Origin: Lachnospiraceae bacterium
GTDB lineage: Bacteria > Bacillota_A > Clostridia > Lachnospirales > Lachnospiraceae
NCBI GenBank assembly: GCA_021770615.1
Contig: JAETQR010000010.1
Location: 65,536 to 129,535 of the forward strand
Direction of reading: 5' to 3'
DNA length: 64,000 nt
How positions within the stretch are numbered: the first letter of the stretch is position 1; each line of letters begins with the position of its first letter. The notes beneath the pieces were generated by a model. It was not told the origin of the DNA, searched no databases, and saw nothing but the letters and a program-made list of their open reading frames with translations. Made by a program: the position numbers and the translations under genes. Below, one piece after another: positions 53,582 to 63,085 of this stretch.

Positions 53582-54379
53582 ATGGATCAGTTTAATGAAT
53601 TGGAAAAATATAAAGCTTTATTAGATGATGGTACGATTTCCGAGGAAGAGTTCCGCAAATTAAAACAGAAGCTGCTCGGATTAAAGACGGATGAAGAGAA
53701 AGAGGCGGAGAGACAGCAGGAGAGGGCGGAAGCATTAGCTGAGATTGAGAAGATGCGGGCAGAAAAGCAGAAGGCGGCCGGATCTACGGAAGAACAGAAG
53801 CCGCAGGAGGCTTCGCAGTCTGTTGAGAAGCAGGAAGAGGCGGGGGAAGGAGCGTCCGGTCAACCTGACACGGAGCAGCTGCCGGAAGAGGGAGAGAAGT
53901 CATTAAGATCAGAACAGGATCGTTTAGAGGAACTGCGCCAGGAGCATTATGCGAAGACATTTACTGAAGAAAAAGCAAAAGAAAAAGCGCGTTTAGAAGC
54001 GCTTGAAGAGCAAAAGAGAAGACAGAGGGCAGAACAAAAAGAAATGGTCGTAAAATCAACCAAGGCAGCTACCTCTGTCGTGGTGACGATTATTTTGTGG
54101 ATCGTAACAGTGTTTTGTCTGCTCTTGACTCTCGGAAGCTTCATGGGGGTAGCGGATGGTAGATTTGGCGTGGCAGGTGCAGTTGTTATGCTGGTCTTTA
54201 CGATTTTGGCCTGTCCGTTTATTACAAAGAAAACGAGAGATATTCCTCAGTTGGCAGTTTTTTATAAGTTCAAAAAATTCATAGTTGTTTTATTGATAAT
54301 CATTTACTTAATCATTTCTGCGATAGAGGGAGGGAAGATGCAGGATGCCATGGTTTCACAATGGGGAACTTTCTTATAA
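53582..54379 (+). CDS. SHOCT / coiled-coil membrane protein
   Basis: 265 residues. An N-terminal SHOCT motif (ELEKYKALLDDGTISEEEFRKLKQKLL) is close to the C-terminal motif of the preceding SPFH protein. A long Glu/Lys/Gln-rich coiled coil (about 35-155) leads to three probable membrane segments (about 163-185, 193-213, 227-248). The shared motif and tight linkage suggest the two proteins form one membrane-associated assembly; that is inference. Confidence 0.75.
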   Translation: MDQFNELEKYKALLDDGTISEEEFRKLKQKLLGLKTDEEKEAERQQERAEALAEIEKMRAEKQKAAGSTEEQKPQEASQSVEKQEEAGEGASGQPDTEQLPEEGEKSLRSEQDRLEELRQEHYAKTFTEEKAKEKARLEALEEQKRRQRAEQKEMVVKSTKAATSVVVTIILWIVTVFCLLLTLGSFMGVADGRFGVAGAVVMLVFTILACPFITKKTRDIPQLAVFYKFKKFIVVLLIIIYLIISAIEGGKMQDAMVSQWGTFL

Positions 54380-54406
54380 CACAGAAAATGTGCAAGGGTG
54401 AATTTC

Positions 54407-57400
54407 ATGAAAGTATTTCAGGAGAAATATAGAAGGATTGTTTTTTTCATAATTGTTATAATGCTTGTCGCCCTGACAGGGAACGTGGCATCAGCATATG
54501 CAGCCGGCGTTAAGGAAAAGAAGGTGGTCCGGGTTTCCTGTGGGGTCAATGAATTGTTATATTTTGATGATAACGGTGAAGTGGCGGGATACTGTAAGGA
54601 TTATCTTGACAGACTGGCAGAGATCAATAACTGGGAATATGAGTATGTAAAGGCTGACTGGTCACAGGCTGTGCAGCTGTTGGATGAGGGCGGGATTGAT
54701 ATTCTGCTGCCTACGACCTGGACCAAAGAGCGTGAGCAGACGATGGAATTTTCTGCTATGGTTGGTGGTTATATGGCTCCCGGCCTTTTTGCAAAAGAAG
54801 ACAGTAAGTATTATTATGAAGGTTATGATGGTTTTAACGGCGCCCGGATAGCGGTGACCAAAGATTCTACCAATAATGAGGATCTGGCAGCCTTTGCAAA
54901 GGAACATGGTTTTTCCTATGAGGCTGTCTATATTGCGTCTATGGAGGATAAGATCAAAGCATTGAATGATGGGAAGGTAGATATGGTGATATTCAGTGCG
55001 GCAAACCAGGTTCCGGGTTCCAAACTTATATCTGTTCTGGATGCTTATCCCTTTTATTATACTGTGAAGCGGGGAAACACCGCACTTTTAACTGAACTTA
55101 ACAGTGGAATGCAGCAGATCATGATGAGCGAGCCGGAGTTAGTGAGCGGGGTGTTTGGAAACTGTATAACGGGTACCAATGGCAATGGTGGGAACATTGC
55201 TTTTACAGCACAAGAGCGTGCTTTTATTGAGGATAGGACAAAGATCACCGTAGGCTTTTATCAGGATACAGAACCGTTGGCATATGTGGCATCCGATGGT
55301 ACATATTGTGGGATTTATGTCGAACTTCTGCAGAAGATTGAAGAGAAGACCGGAATTAATATTGAGATGTATCCGATCAGCCGGGATGATGACTGGAAGC
55401 AGTTGGTGAAGGACAGGGTGATTGACTTTTATATTGGTTCGTCTAAAAAGATCACGGCGAAAGATAATGACTTTATATCGACCTCTTCTTTTATGAATTA
55501 TAAGAGTGTTCTGATCACAAAAAGTGATTATGAGGTATACCAAAAAGAAGGTTTAAAAATTGCACTTACAAAGGCTCGTTCTTACTGGGCGAATAATATG
55601 CCATCGGAATTTAAAAATATCGACATTGAATACTATAGAACAGCAAAGGACTGCCTTTTCGCTGTGGCAAATGGGGAAGTAGACGCCACTCTGTTAAATA
55701 CGATCGAGTTTAATTACCAGTCCAAGAATGCAAGGTTTTCAGATCTGGTACAATGGGAAAATTACCAGTTTACCTCCGGTACCGGCATGACGGCATCCAA
55801 GGATATTGATGAGGTTATGTATTCTGTGATGAATAAGTCGCTTGAGGCGCTGACAGAGTCTGAGATCAATGATGTGATCGACAAGAATCTGAACATGCCT
55901 TATCGAATGTCTGATCTGTTGGATTATCTGTATCCTGTAAGGAACATACTGATTTTTCTTGTTATTCTTGCTGCGTTAGTCATAACGGCGGGAAGCATGA
56001 TCTTCAGAATCCGTAAGAGGCATAGCAATCTGCTCTATGAAAGTCAGGAGAACGAGAGACAGCAGTTGAAGATCATGGCCGCACTCAGCTATGATTATGC
56101 TTCTGTGTACTATGTAAATCTGGATGAGGACGAATATACGATCGTGGATATTAAGGAGAAATTGCGGTCAGACGTTGCTGATACAGTAAGGCAGTCGTCG
56201 CGCATCTTTTCCCAGACAATGCGGCAGTATACGGATGTGTTTGTGCTTCCGGAATATCAGGAAAGTGTCGGGAAGATGTCTGAAAAGGAAGCAGTCATAG
56301 AACGGTTTAAGTCAGATAAGGATTTCTCGATACGTTATCAGGTAAAACCCAATGCGGATAACCAGGAATTTTTTGAGATGCATTTTGTAGATGTGAGTGC
56401 AGATGACAGCGAACATATCATGGTACTTGGTTTCCGTTGTGTTGATGAGATCGCACGGGAAGAAATCGAGAAGAAAAAGGCGTTAGAGGAAGCTTTTGAG
56501 GCGGCAAACAAGGCAAGTCATGCAAAGTCAGACTTTTTGTCCAAAATGTCACATGACATACGGACTCCGATGAATGCGATCATTGGTATGACGGCTATTG
56601 CAGCGGCTCATATTGACGATAAAGAACGTGTCCAGGATGCATTAGGTAAGATCACTTCTTCCAGCAGGCATTTACTTAGTCTGATCAATGAAGTGTTGGA
56701 TATGAGCAAGATCGAATCCGGCAAGATCAATCTGAACGAGGAGGATCTGAATTTTTCGGAATTGTTGAAGGATCTGCTTATCATGGTTCAGCCACAGGTT
56801 AAACAGCATGGTCATGATCTGCAGGTACATATTCTTGATATGCAACATGAGGATGTTATTGGAGACCGTCTTCGTATACAGCAGGCATTTGTAAATATCA
56901 TGGGTAATGCGGTTAAGTATACACCGGATGGCGGAAAGCTCCGGCTGACCGTGAGAGAGAAGCCGACACATAAGTCCCTGATCGGATGTTATGAGTTTGT
57001 TTTTGAGGATAATGGGATCGGTATGTCAGAGGAGTATGTGGAGCACATATTTGAGCCATTTTCCCGTGAAGAGGACAGCAGGAGCAGTAAGATCCAGGGA
57101 ACCGGCCTGGGCATGGCGATCACCCAGAACATCATACGTATGATGGGTGGACATATCCAGGTGGAGAGTGAGGTTGGAAAGGGTTCCAGATTTACAGTGA
57201 CGATCTTCTTGAAATTACAGGAGAAAGAGGATATGTCATTTGAGGAGCTGGCTGGTCTTCCGGTTCTTGTTGCAGATGATGACCAGATTTCCTGTGAATC
57301 TACGTGCAAGATGCTGGATGAGATCGGCATGGACAGCGAGTGGGTGCTCTCCGGACAAGAGGCTGTAGAACGTGTGATCCGTACGCATGAGGAGGATAAT

Positions 57401-58063
57401 AATTTTTATGCCGTTATCCTCGATTGGAAAATGCCAGGGATGGATGGACTCGAAACAGCAAGGGAGATCAGGAAGGTCGTAGGTGCAGAGATTCCACTTA
57501 TCATCCTTTCTGCCTATGACTGGTCAGATATTGAGATGGAAGCGAGAGATGCCGGTGTTGACGCTTTTTTGAGTAAGCCGGTATTTAAGTCAGGGATTGC
57601 CAGATTGTTCCGGGAATTAAAACAAGGAAAAACCCAAGGCGGTGTGGGAGCACAGCTGGATAAAGTGTCCCGGAAGGATTATTCGGGTAAGCGAGTGCTT
57701 TTAGTAGAAGATATTGAATTAAATCGTGAGATCGCCAGAGAGATTATCGGGATGACCGGAGTTCAGGTAGAAGAGGCTGAAAATGGAAAAATCGCCGTGG
57801 AGAAATTTTCGGCTTCTGAAATCGGGTACTATGATATTATTCTGATGGATGTACAGATGCCGGTGATGAATGGTTATGATGCCACCTCATCAATACGCTC
57901 CCTCGACCGGGCAGATGCATCGGCGGTACCGATCGTGGCGATGACGGCAAATGCCTTTGCTGAGGATGTCAGGGAAGCAAAAGAGGCCGGAATGAATGAG
58001 CATCTGGCGAAACCTTTGGATTTTGAAAAATTGACAGAGATGCTTGAACGGTATCTGGGATAG
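54407..58063 (+). CDS. Hybrid sensor kinase with two solute-binding domains and two receivers
   Basis: 1,218 residues. A signal or anchor helix (YRRIVFFIIVIMLVALTGNVASAYA) is followed by two tandem family-3 solute-binding domains (about 45-265: VSCGVNELLYFDDNGEVAGYCKDYLDRLAEINNWEYEY; about 275-500: KITVGFYQDTEPLAYVASDGTYCGIYVELLQKIEEKTGI). One membrane segment near 510-535 leads to a PAS-like linker, HisKA (His716, KMSHDIRTPMNAIIG) and HATPase (VNIMGNAVKYT, DNGIGMSEE, GTGLGMAI). Two receivers follow, with Asp1006 (VILDWKMPGMDG) and Asp1148 (ILMDVQMPVMNG). No HPt or output domain is present. It probably senses small polar solutes such as amino acids. Confidence 0.92.
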   Translation: MKVFQEKYRRIVFFIIVIMLVALTGNVASAYAAGVKEKKVVRVSCGVNELLYFDDNGEVAGYCKDYLDRLAEINNWEYEYVKADWSQAVQLLDEGGIDILLPTTWTKEREQTMEFSAMVGGYMAPGLFAKEDSKYYYEGYDGFNGARIAVTKDSTNNEDLAAFAKEHGFSYEAVYIASMEDKIKALNDGKVDMVIFSAANQVPGSKLISVLDAYPFYYTVKRGNTALLTELNSGMQQIMMSEPELVSGVFGNCITGTNGNGGNIAFTAQERAFIEDRTKITVGFYQDTEPLAYVASDGTYCGIYVELLQKIEEKTGINIEMYPISRDDDWKQLVKDRVIDFYIGSSKKITAKDNDFISTSSFMNYKSVLITKSDYEVYQKEGLKIALTKARSYWANNMPSEFKNIDIEYYRTAKDCLFAVANGEVDATLLNTIEFNYQSKNARFSDLVQWENYQFTSGTGMTASKDIDEVMYSVMNKSLEALTESEINDVIDKNLNMPYRMSDLLDYLYPVRNILIFLVILAALVITAGSMIFRIRKRHSNLLYESQENERQQLKIMAALSYDYASVYYVNLDEDEYTIVDIKEKLRSDVADTVRQSSRIFSQTMRQYTDVFVLPEYQESVGKMSEKEAVIERFKSDKDFSIRYQVKPNADNQEFFEMHFVDVSADDSEHIMVLGFRCVDEIAREEIEKKKALEEAFEAANKASHAKSDFLSKMSHDIRTPMNAIIGMTAIAAAHIDDKERVQDALGKITSSSRHLLSLINEVLDMSKIESGKINLNEEDLNFSELLKDLLIMVQPQVKQHGHDLQVHILDMQHEDVIGDRLRIQQAFVNIMGNAVKYTPDGGKLRLTVREKPTHKSLIGCYEFVFEDNGIGMSEEYVEHIFEPFSREEDSRSSKIQGTGLGMAITQNIIRMMGGHIQVESEVGKGSRFTVTIFLKLQEKEDMSFEELAGLPVLVADDDQISCESTCKMLDEIGMDSEWVLSGQEAVERVIRTHEEDNNFYAVILDWKMPGMDGLETAREIRKVVGAEIPLIILSAYDWSDIEMEARDAGVDAFLSKPVFKSGIARLFRELKQGKTQGGVGAQLDKVSRKDYSGKRVLLVEDIELNREIAREIIGMTGVQVEEAENGKIAVEKFSASEIGYYDIILMDVQMPVMNGYDATSSIRSLDRADASAVPIVAMTANAFAEDVREAKEAGMNEHLAKPLDFEKLTEMLERYLG

Positions 58064-58185
58064 GCCGGCATCATCGGGATATTAAAGTGAAGTTTTAGTA
58101 ATACTTGTCAAGAGGCGCAAAATGTATTAAAATAAGTAACAGGATTTTGATAACTTAGGTATAGCTTTTATATGTGGAGGGTTTA

Positions 58186-58806
58186 ATGAGTAAATATTCA
58201 TTACTGGAAATCAATGACAGGTATGTTGATGTTCTTCAGGAACTTGGAAATATCGGGGCGGGAAACGCAACCACTGCGATCGCATCGATGCTTTCGATTC
58301 GTGTGAACATGAATGTACCAAAGGTAGAGCTGCTGGAGGTTTCAAAACTGGGAGCAGCAATCTGCCCGGAGGATGAGATCATTGTCGGTATCTTTCTGGA
58401 GATTCAGATGGATATTGAAGGAAGCATGATGTTTTTAATGAGGTTGGATTCGGCGCAATATCTTGTCAATAAGCTTATGATGCGTGATGCTTCCTATCAA
58501 GCGGAGTTCGATGAGATGGATCTGTCAGCGCTAAAGGAGATCGGGAATATCATTGCCGGATCGTATTTGTCTGCGTTATCCACGATGACAAATCTTGTCA
58601 TTACGCCGTCGATCCCATATCTTGCAGTGGATATGGCTGCCTCGGTACTTAGTGTGCCGGCGATCGAATTTGGTCAATATGGAGATCACGCATTGTTGAT
58701 CGAAACGGAATTTGGGGATGATGTTATGATCAATGGTTACTTTATCCTCATGCCGGAACAGCAGTCTTATGATAAAATTTTGAAAGGGTTAGGTTTTGAA
58801 ATGTAG
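58186..58806 (+). CDS. cheC: CheC-family chemotaxis phosphatase
   Basis: 206 residues. Both phosphatase half-sites with the Glu-x-x-Asn motif are visible: LQELGNIGAGNATTAIASML near the start and LKEIGNIIAGSYLSAL in the middle. CheC dephosphorylates CheY-P and binds CheD. GGAGGGTTTA precedes ATG 58186, better than ATG 58174. It is 12 bases from cheD. The rest of the che operon is not in this window. Confidence 0.93.
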   Translation: MSKYSLLEINDRYVDVLQELGNIGAGNATTAIASMLSIRVNMNVPKVELLEVSKLGAAICPEDEIIVGIFLEIQMDIEGSMMFLMRLDSAQYLVNKLMMRDASYQAEFDEMDLSALKEIGNIIAGSYLSALSTMTNLVITPSIPYLAVDMAASVLSVPAIEFGQYGDHALLIETEFGDDVMINGYFILMPEQQSYDKILKGLGFEM

Positions 58807-58818
58807 AGGTAGTGAAAA

Positions 58819-59301
58819 ATGAGCAATATAACAGTTGGAATGGCAGATTTAAACATTGGAAGGGCATCTGACATAATCGTAACAGTGGGACTTGGTTCAT
58901 GTATTGGACTGACTCTTTATGATCCGGTATCCAAGATAGGCGGAATGGTTCATTATATGCTGCCGGACAGTACAGCGGTAGCAAACAACAGTAATATTGC
59001 AAAATTTGCGGATACAGGTATCCAGGAACTTTTGAAACGTGTGACGATGGCGGGGGCGAACCGGGGACGTCTGGTAGCCAAGATCGCAGGCGGGGCAAAA
59101 ATGTTTGCAGTCGCCCAGATGTCAAATGTCGGAAGTGTTGGAGACAGAAATACGGTTGCTGCAAAGCAGATGTTAAGTAAATTAAATATCAGATTAGTAG
59201 CAGAAGATACAGGACTGAATTTTGGGCGCACGGTAGAATTGCACTGCGATACGGGGGATTTTTATATCAAAGCGGTAAAAAAGCCGGTTAAGATCATATA
59301 A
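58819..59301 (+). CDS. cheD: Chemoreceptor glutamine deamidase CheD
   Basis: 160 residues. The catalytic Cys28 (TVGLGSCIGLTLYD) and His45 (GGMVHYMLPDS) are present, as are GGAKMFAV and IGDRN-like GSVGDRNT. CheD deamidates glutamines on chemoreceptors and is regulated by CheC. Ribosome site GAGGTAGTGAAAA. It converges with and overlaps the GH31 gene by eight bases. Confidence 0.93.
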   Translation: MSNITVGMADLNIGRASDIIVTVGLGSCIGLTLYDPVSKIGGMVHYMLPDSTAVANNSNIAKFADTGIQELLKRVTMAGANRGRLVAKIAGGAKMFAVAQMSNVGSVGDRNTVAAKQMLSKLNIRLVAEDTGLNFGRTVELHCDTGDFYIKAVKKPVKII

Positions 59302-61306
59302 CCGGCCGTTGGGCGGACTGGCAGGAAAGTGTCCGACATTTTTTTCCCAAATCATAATCCCTTGTATAGCCGTCGTCTTCGTAAAGTACGTAGGAACTTT
59401 CTTTGTATCCGACCAGTTTCAGATGATTGGTATCAAGGTCGGCAACACATTCAGCAGTATCGGCGAGAGGGATACATTTTCCCTGTCGTATGAAAAGGGG
59501 AACGACATTTAACGGGACAGCGATATAATGATATCCTTTGGGCAGCGTTTCTGCAGAGAGCGTACCGTCCGGAAGAAAGCGGATCAACATCATTTCCTCA
59601 GGAAGGTATACATAACGTCCTTTTGCATTTTGGGTGTATACAGGGGCGATCATGATCTCGTTAGCGAGCATTAGCTGATCTTCGACATTTGCCGCCATGG
59701 GGTCATCCGGATACTCAAATGCTAACGGTTTAAAATACATATCATCATTCAGGGCAGCCTTTATATATTCGCTGTAAAGATAGGGGAGAAGACGGTAGCG
59801 CACGCATATGATGTGCCGGAAGTCTTCTATGTGCTCAAAACGATAGCATTCCTGATCCCTTGTTCCAAGGGCAGCATGATTGCGCATCAATGGGGTGAAG
59901 ACGCCGAGGGCAAGCCAGCGCAGTAACAACTCTCTGGAGGTGTTTGCGCCAAATCCACCCAGATCTGCGCCGATATAGAGAAAACCGCACATGTTCAGGG
60001 AGGGCAGCATTTTCAGGTTCAGAAGGATATGTGACCACCACGATTTGTTGTCACCGGTCCATATGCCGCCATAGCGGTGCATGCCGATATAGGAGGAACG
60101 GGAAAAGAGCAGGCAGCGTTTTTCGGGAGAAATGGCCTGCAGAGCTTCTCCGGCAGCTCTTGTCATGTTAAAGCCATACAGGTTATGGAGCTTATCATGG
60201 CGGATCATTTTACCATTTATATTATGATAGAAGGATGCATAATCCGAAGGGTGGTTGGCTAACGCTAAAAGTTGATCCCGCATATTCCAGACAGCATCTG
60301 TGGTCTCAGGCTGTTCGATGAAGGCTTTCATGGCCTTTTTTATTTTTCTGATCCCCTCCGGCGTATAAAAAATAGCCGGCTCGTTCATATCATTCCAGAA
60401 TCCTTCGATTCCCTGCTCAGTCAGAAACCGGTATTTAGAACCGAACCACTCCCGCACTTCAGGATTCAGAAAGTCAGGAAAATGGGTATATCCGGGCCAG
60501 ACAGCTGCGACAAAGTCACTGCCATCCTCTCTTTTGCAAAAATAATTATTTTTTACGCCTTCTTCGTATATATCGTAATTTTCTTCAATCCGGACACCGG
60601 CATCAATGATGGGAATGAGACGAATATTGTCCCTCTTCATTTTTTCGACAAACGTTGAAAAATCAGAAAATTCATCACTTACCGTAAAATCTTTATAATC
60701 CTTCATATAATCAATGTCCATATAGATCATATCGAGGGGGATATGATTTTCTCTATAACCTTTAGCGACCTCCAGAAAATCCTCCTTTGTCCGGTATCCC
60801 CAGCGGCTCTGTCCGAAGCCAAAGGCGAACTTTGGCGGAATATAGCTTCTTCCGATTATTTTCCGGAATTGTCTTGTGATGTCATAAGCATTTTCCCCTG
60901 TGATCATGTATAGATCCAGATCGGCATTTTTGCATTGTATGACCAGATCGTCAATGTGGGTATAACCAATGTCAAAAGTCAGGGAAGAGGGATGATCAAT
61001 GTAAATACCAAACGTATTTGTACCTGTGATAAGGATAAAATTGTGAGCTCCGTATAAGGATACGGTATCTTCCAGATGGTTTGGATCATCACTGCAGTTA
61101 CTTGTATAAAGAAAGCCTCTTTTGTTGATCCCTCTGTTAGCCTCCCCCAAGCCATACACGATATCTTCCGGAGCCATGCGATAAGTAAAAGTAAATCCTT
61201 CAGTCAGATTTATAGTTCCGTATTCGGGCATTTCTTCCGATGAACCGATAGGAATGATGACGCTTTCTGTCTCAAATGGTGTGCCAAATGTGTGTTTTTT
61301 GATCAT
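59294..61306 (-). CDS. GH31 family alpha-glucosidase
   Basis: 670 residues, cytosolic by lack of a signal peptide. GH31 signatures are clear: PPKFAFGFGQSRWGYRT, MDIDYMKDYKDFTV, the nucleophile Asp in GFWNDMNEP, SRSSYIGMHRYGGIWTGDNKSWW (acid Asp), and FTPLMRNHAALGTRDQE. It likely releases glucose from alpha-linked oligosaccharides taken up by the cell; exact linkage unknown. Starts at ATG 61306 on the minus strand after AAAGGAGGCC. It is downstream of the flavin-split-barrel gene (14-base gap), so they form a two-gene operon. Confidence 0.93.
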   Translation of the reverse strand: MIKKHTFGTPFETESVIIPIGSSEEMPEYGTINLTEGFTFTYRMAPEDIVYGLGEANRGINKRGFLYTSNCSDDPNHLEDTVSLYGAHNFILITGTNTFGIYIDHPSSLTFDIGYTHIDDLVIQCKNADLDLYMITGENAYDITRQFRKIIGRSYIPPKFAFGFGQSRWGYRTKEDFLEVAKGYRENHIPLDMIYMDIDYMKDYKDFTVSDEFSDFSTFVEKMKRDNIRLIPIIDAGVRIEENYDIYEEGVKNNYFCKREDGSDFVAAVWPGYTHFPDFLNPEVREWFGSKYRFLTEQGIEGFWNDMNEPAIFYTPEGIRKIKKAMKAFIEQPETTDAVWNMRDQLLALANHPSDYASFYHNINGKMIRHDKLHNLYGFNMTRAAGEALQAISPEKRCLLFSRSSYIGMHRYGGIWTGDNKSWWSHILLNLKMLPSLNMCGFLYIGADLGGFGANTSRELLLRWLALGVFTPLMRNHAALGTRDQECYRFEHIEDFRHIICVRYRLLPYLYSEYIKAALNDDMYFKPLAFEYPDDPMAANVEDQLMLANEIMIAPVYTQNAKGRYVYLPEEMMLIRFLPDGTLSAETLPKGYHYIAVPLNVVPLFIRQGKCIPLADTAECVADLDTNHLKLVGYKESSYVLYEDDGYTRDYDLGKKCRTLSCQSAQRPVI

Positions 61307-61320
61307 GTTCAGGCCTCCTT

Positions 61321-61812
61321 TTATTCGTGCTGCTTCACTAATTCAATCGCTTCTTTTCCTGTCATATGTTCAATCGTCATTTCAAGCATACAAAAAGCAT
61401 CCCATTCCTGTTTGATCGTATGATTTCTATTTGCGGCACTGTCTGCGGGTGCATATCTGACAGCCAGTTTTTCGATCGCAGCTCTTTTCTCTGTCTCATC
61501 CTGAAGGATCCGCAGCCTGCCAAATGTGATGACGCTCCGAAAATAAGTGGTATATTCGACAGGCATAATTTGATCTTTGTCCGTTACACAAAAAGATACC
61601 TTATTATCTTTTGTAACTGCATCAATCTTATGACCGTTTTTTGCAGAATGAAAAAAGATCTTTCCATTGTCATAAATATAACTGAGCGGTACGGCATAGG
61701 GATAACCATGGTCGCCGAGTACTGCTAATACGCCGCATGTCCCCCGGTTTAGAATAGCAATGCACTGATCCTCCGATAATTCCTGTCTTCTTCTTCTCAT
61801 TTTACGAAACAT
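61321..61812 (-). CDS. Pyridoxamine 5'-phosphate oxidase-related flavin protein
   Basis: 163 residues on the minus strand. MRRRRQELSEDQCIAILNRGTCGVLAVLGDHGYPYAVPLSYIYDNGKIFFHSAKNGHKIDAVTKDNKVSFCVTD is the split-barrel FMN-binding fold of the group that includes NimA-type nitroimidazole reductases. The IFFHSA-x-x-G-H-K-x-D motif is the usual cofactor region. Its substrate is not known. First gene of the minus-strand pair with the GH31 enzyme. Confidence 0.85.
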   Translation of the reverse strand: MFRKMRRRRQELSEDQCIAILNRGTCGVLAVLGDHGYPYAVPLSYIYDNGKIFFHSAKNGHKIDAVTKDNKVSFCVTDKDQIMPVEYTTYFRSVITFGRLRILQDETEKRAAIEKLAVRYAPADSAANRNHTIKQEWDAFCMLEMTIEHMTGKEAIELVKQHE

Positions 61813-61891
61813 ATAGAACCCCCGCTTTCCTGCATATATTTATTTTAGTATATCCTTTTTTAAAACAGAAGTAAATCGGGAATTCTATTTC

Positions 61892-62446
61892 AGCAAGGCA
61901 ATCGCTTAATAATTTTGACAATACGGCATATAGGATGCCTTCTCTTGTCCTTATATCACTCCCCGAAAAATATTGTTTGCCCCGGTTGCAAATGCCGCCG
62001 TCCGAGCATTGTCTGAACTGTCTGCCATGTCTTTTATCTCCCGCTTTTACAGCACGCTCTCACTAAACCTGCCACGCAGCGGTACTAATGCACCACCGAG
62101 ATTATGTATGTTCATACTGCGGACAGATGCGAAGCATCTGTCCAACGGGAAGGGCAGCCCAAAATGAATACATTTATTTTGGACTGCCCTTCCCATTGGA
62201 TCTGCACCTTCGGTGCGATCCGCAGTAATAGATAACAAAAGGTGGTGCATAAGGACCGGCGGGCAGCTATGCTGTAAAAGCAGGAGATAAAAGACATGGC
62301 AGATAGTGAGTTTTGCGAAAGACGGCGGCGTGTATTTGCAACCGGGATGAACAATACATTTTTCGTTGGGAGTGATATACCAGATAAGAGAAGGCATCCT
62401 ATACGCCTCAGCAGAGTAAAACAAATTATTAAGTGATTGTCCTGCT
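61892..62446. repeat. 555-bp giant imperfect palindrome with cloverleaf core
   Basis: The left arm (61892 onward) matches the reverse complement of the right arm (to 62446) over about 225 bases each, with matching blocks such as AATCGCTTAATAATTT, GGATGCCTTCTCTT, CCGGTTGCAAAT, CTGCCATGTCTTTTATCTCC and ATGCACCACC. The core is closed by ACTGCGGA (62116-62123) / TCCGCAGT (62218-62225) and holds three hairpins: CAGATGC/GCATCTG, a long GGGAAGGGCAG ... CTGCCCTTCCC with CCAAAAT/ATTTTGG inside, and TGCACC/GGTGC. A 12-base direct repeat CTATTTCAGCAA (61885-61896 and 62445-62456) brackets it, as a target duplication would. No protein frame fits. Confidence 0.85.
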
Positions 62447-62463
62447 ATTTCAGCAATCCTATA

Positions 62464-62592
62464 TTTCAATGAGAAGATTTTATGAACATGGGTTTTAAGT
62501 GCGTTGGTATGAGATGTTGGTGTTTTCAACATCCATACCACTACGTACTTAATTAACGCAAGTGCCCATGTGAATAAATCTTCTCATTGAAA
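62464..62592. repeat. 129-bp foldback element
   Basis: TTTCAATGAGAAGATTT (62464-62480) is perfectly complementary to 62576-62592. Further inside, ACATGGG/CCCATGT, TGCGTT/AACGCA, GGTATG/CATACC and ATGTTG/CAACAT pair, leaving a roughly 15-base bulge on the right arm. It lies 17 bases right of the giant palindrome. Confidence 0.8.
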
Positions 62593-62675
62593 CCTTGAAT
62601 GAAAAGCCCCATTGTGTTATGATGATTTTGATAACTTATAATCGCTAAGAATATTTAAAAACAGGAGGATGGAAA

Positions 62676-63053
62676 GTGGCGGATTTTAATTTTGACGATA
62701 TAGAAGAAATGCAGGTTTCATTGGAGTTGGAAGATGGTACAAATCTGGAATGTGAGGTCGTATATATTTTTGAGTGGGAGGGCGACGACTATGCGGTGCT
62801 CACACCGTTAGACGATGAGATCGAGGAGATATACTTTTTTGGAATTGAGATCGAAGATAATAAAGGTGAGCCGGAAATTACACTGCTCCAGATTGAGGAT
62901 GAGGACATTCTGGATGCATTGGCAGATGCATTTGATGAGATCCTTGATAATGAAGAACTGGATCGTCTTGGTGAGTTGGATGACGAGGATGATGAAGAAG
63001 ATGATGATGACGGACGGTGGGATGAATTCATTAAGAAGAAGCTGGAGGATTGA
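62676..63053 (+). CDS. DUF1292 family acidic protein
   Basis: 125 residues. The N-terminal half (VSLELEDGTNLECEVVYIFEWEGDDYAVLTPLDDE ... EIYFFGIEIEDN) is the DUF1292 domain common in Firmicutes, often next to yrvL/yqgF-type genes but alone here. The C-terminus is an extreme run of Asp/Glu (DDEDDEEDDDDG). Start is GTG 62676 after AACAGGAGGATGGAAA. Function unknown. Confidence 0.88.
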   Translation: MADFNFDDIEEMQVSLELEDGTNLECEVVYIFEWEGDDYAVLTPLDDEIEEIYFFGIEIEDNKGEPEITLLQIEDEDILDALADAFDEILDNEELDRLGELDDEDDEEDDDDGRWDEFIKKKLED

Positions 63054-63085
63054 TATATCGGGATTTTAAGAAGATAAATTCTTTT

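Noticed and set aside
61973..62541. Short frames of 60-164 codons across the giant palindrome
   Set aside because: They follow from the inverted arms (similar peptides appear on both strands) and have no ribosome sites.
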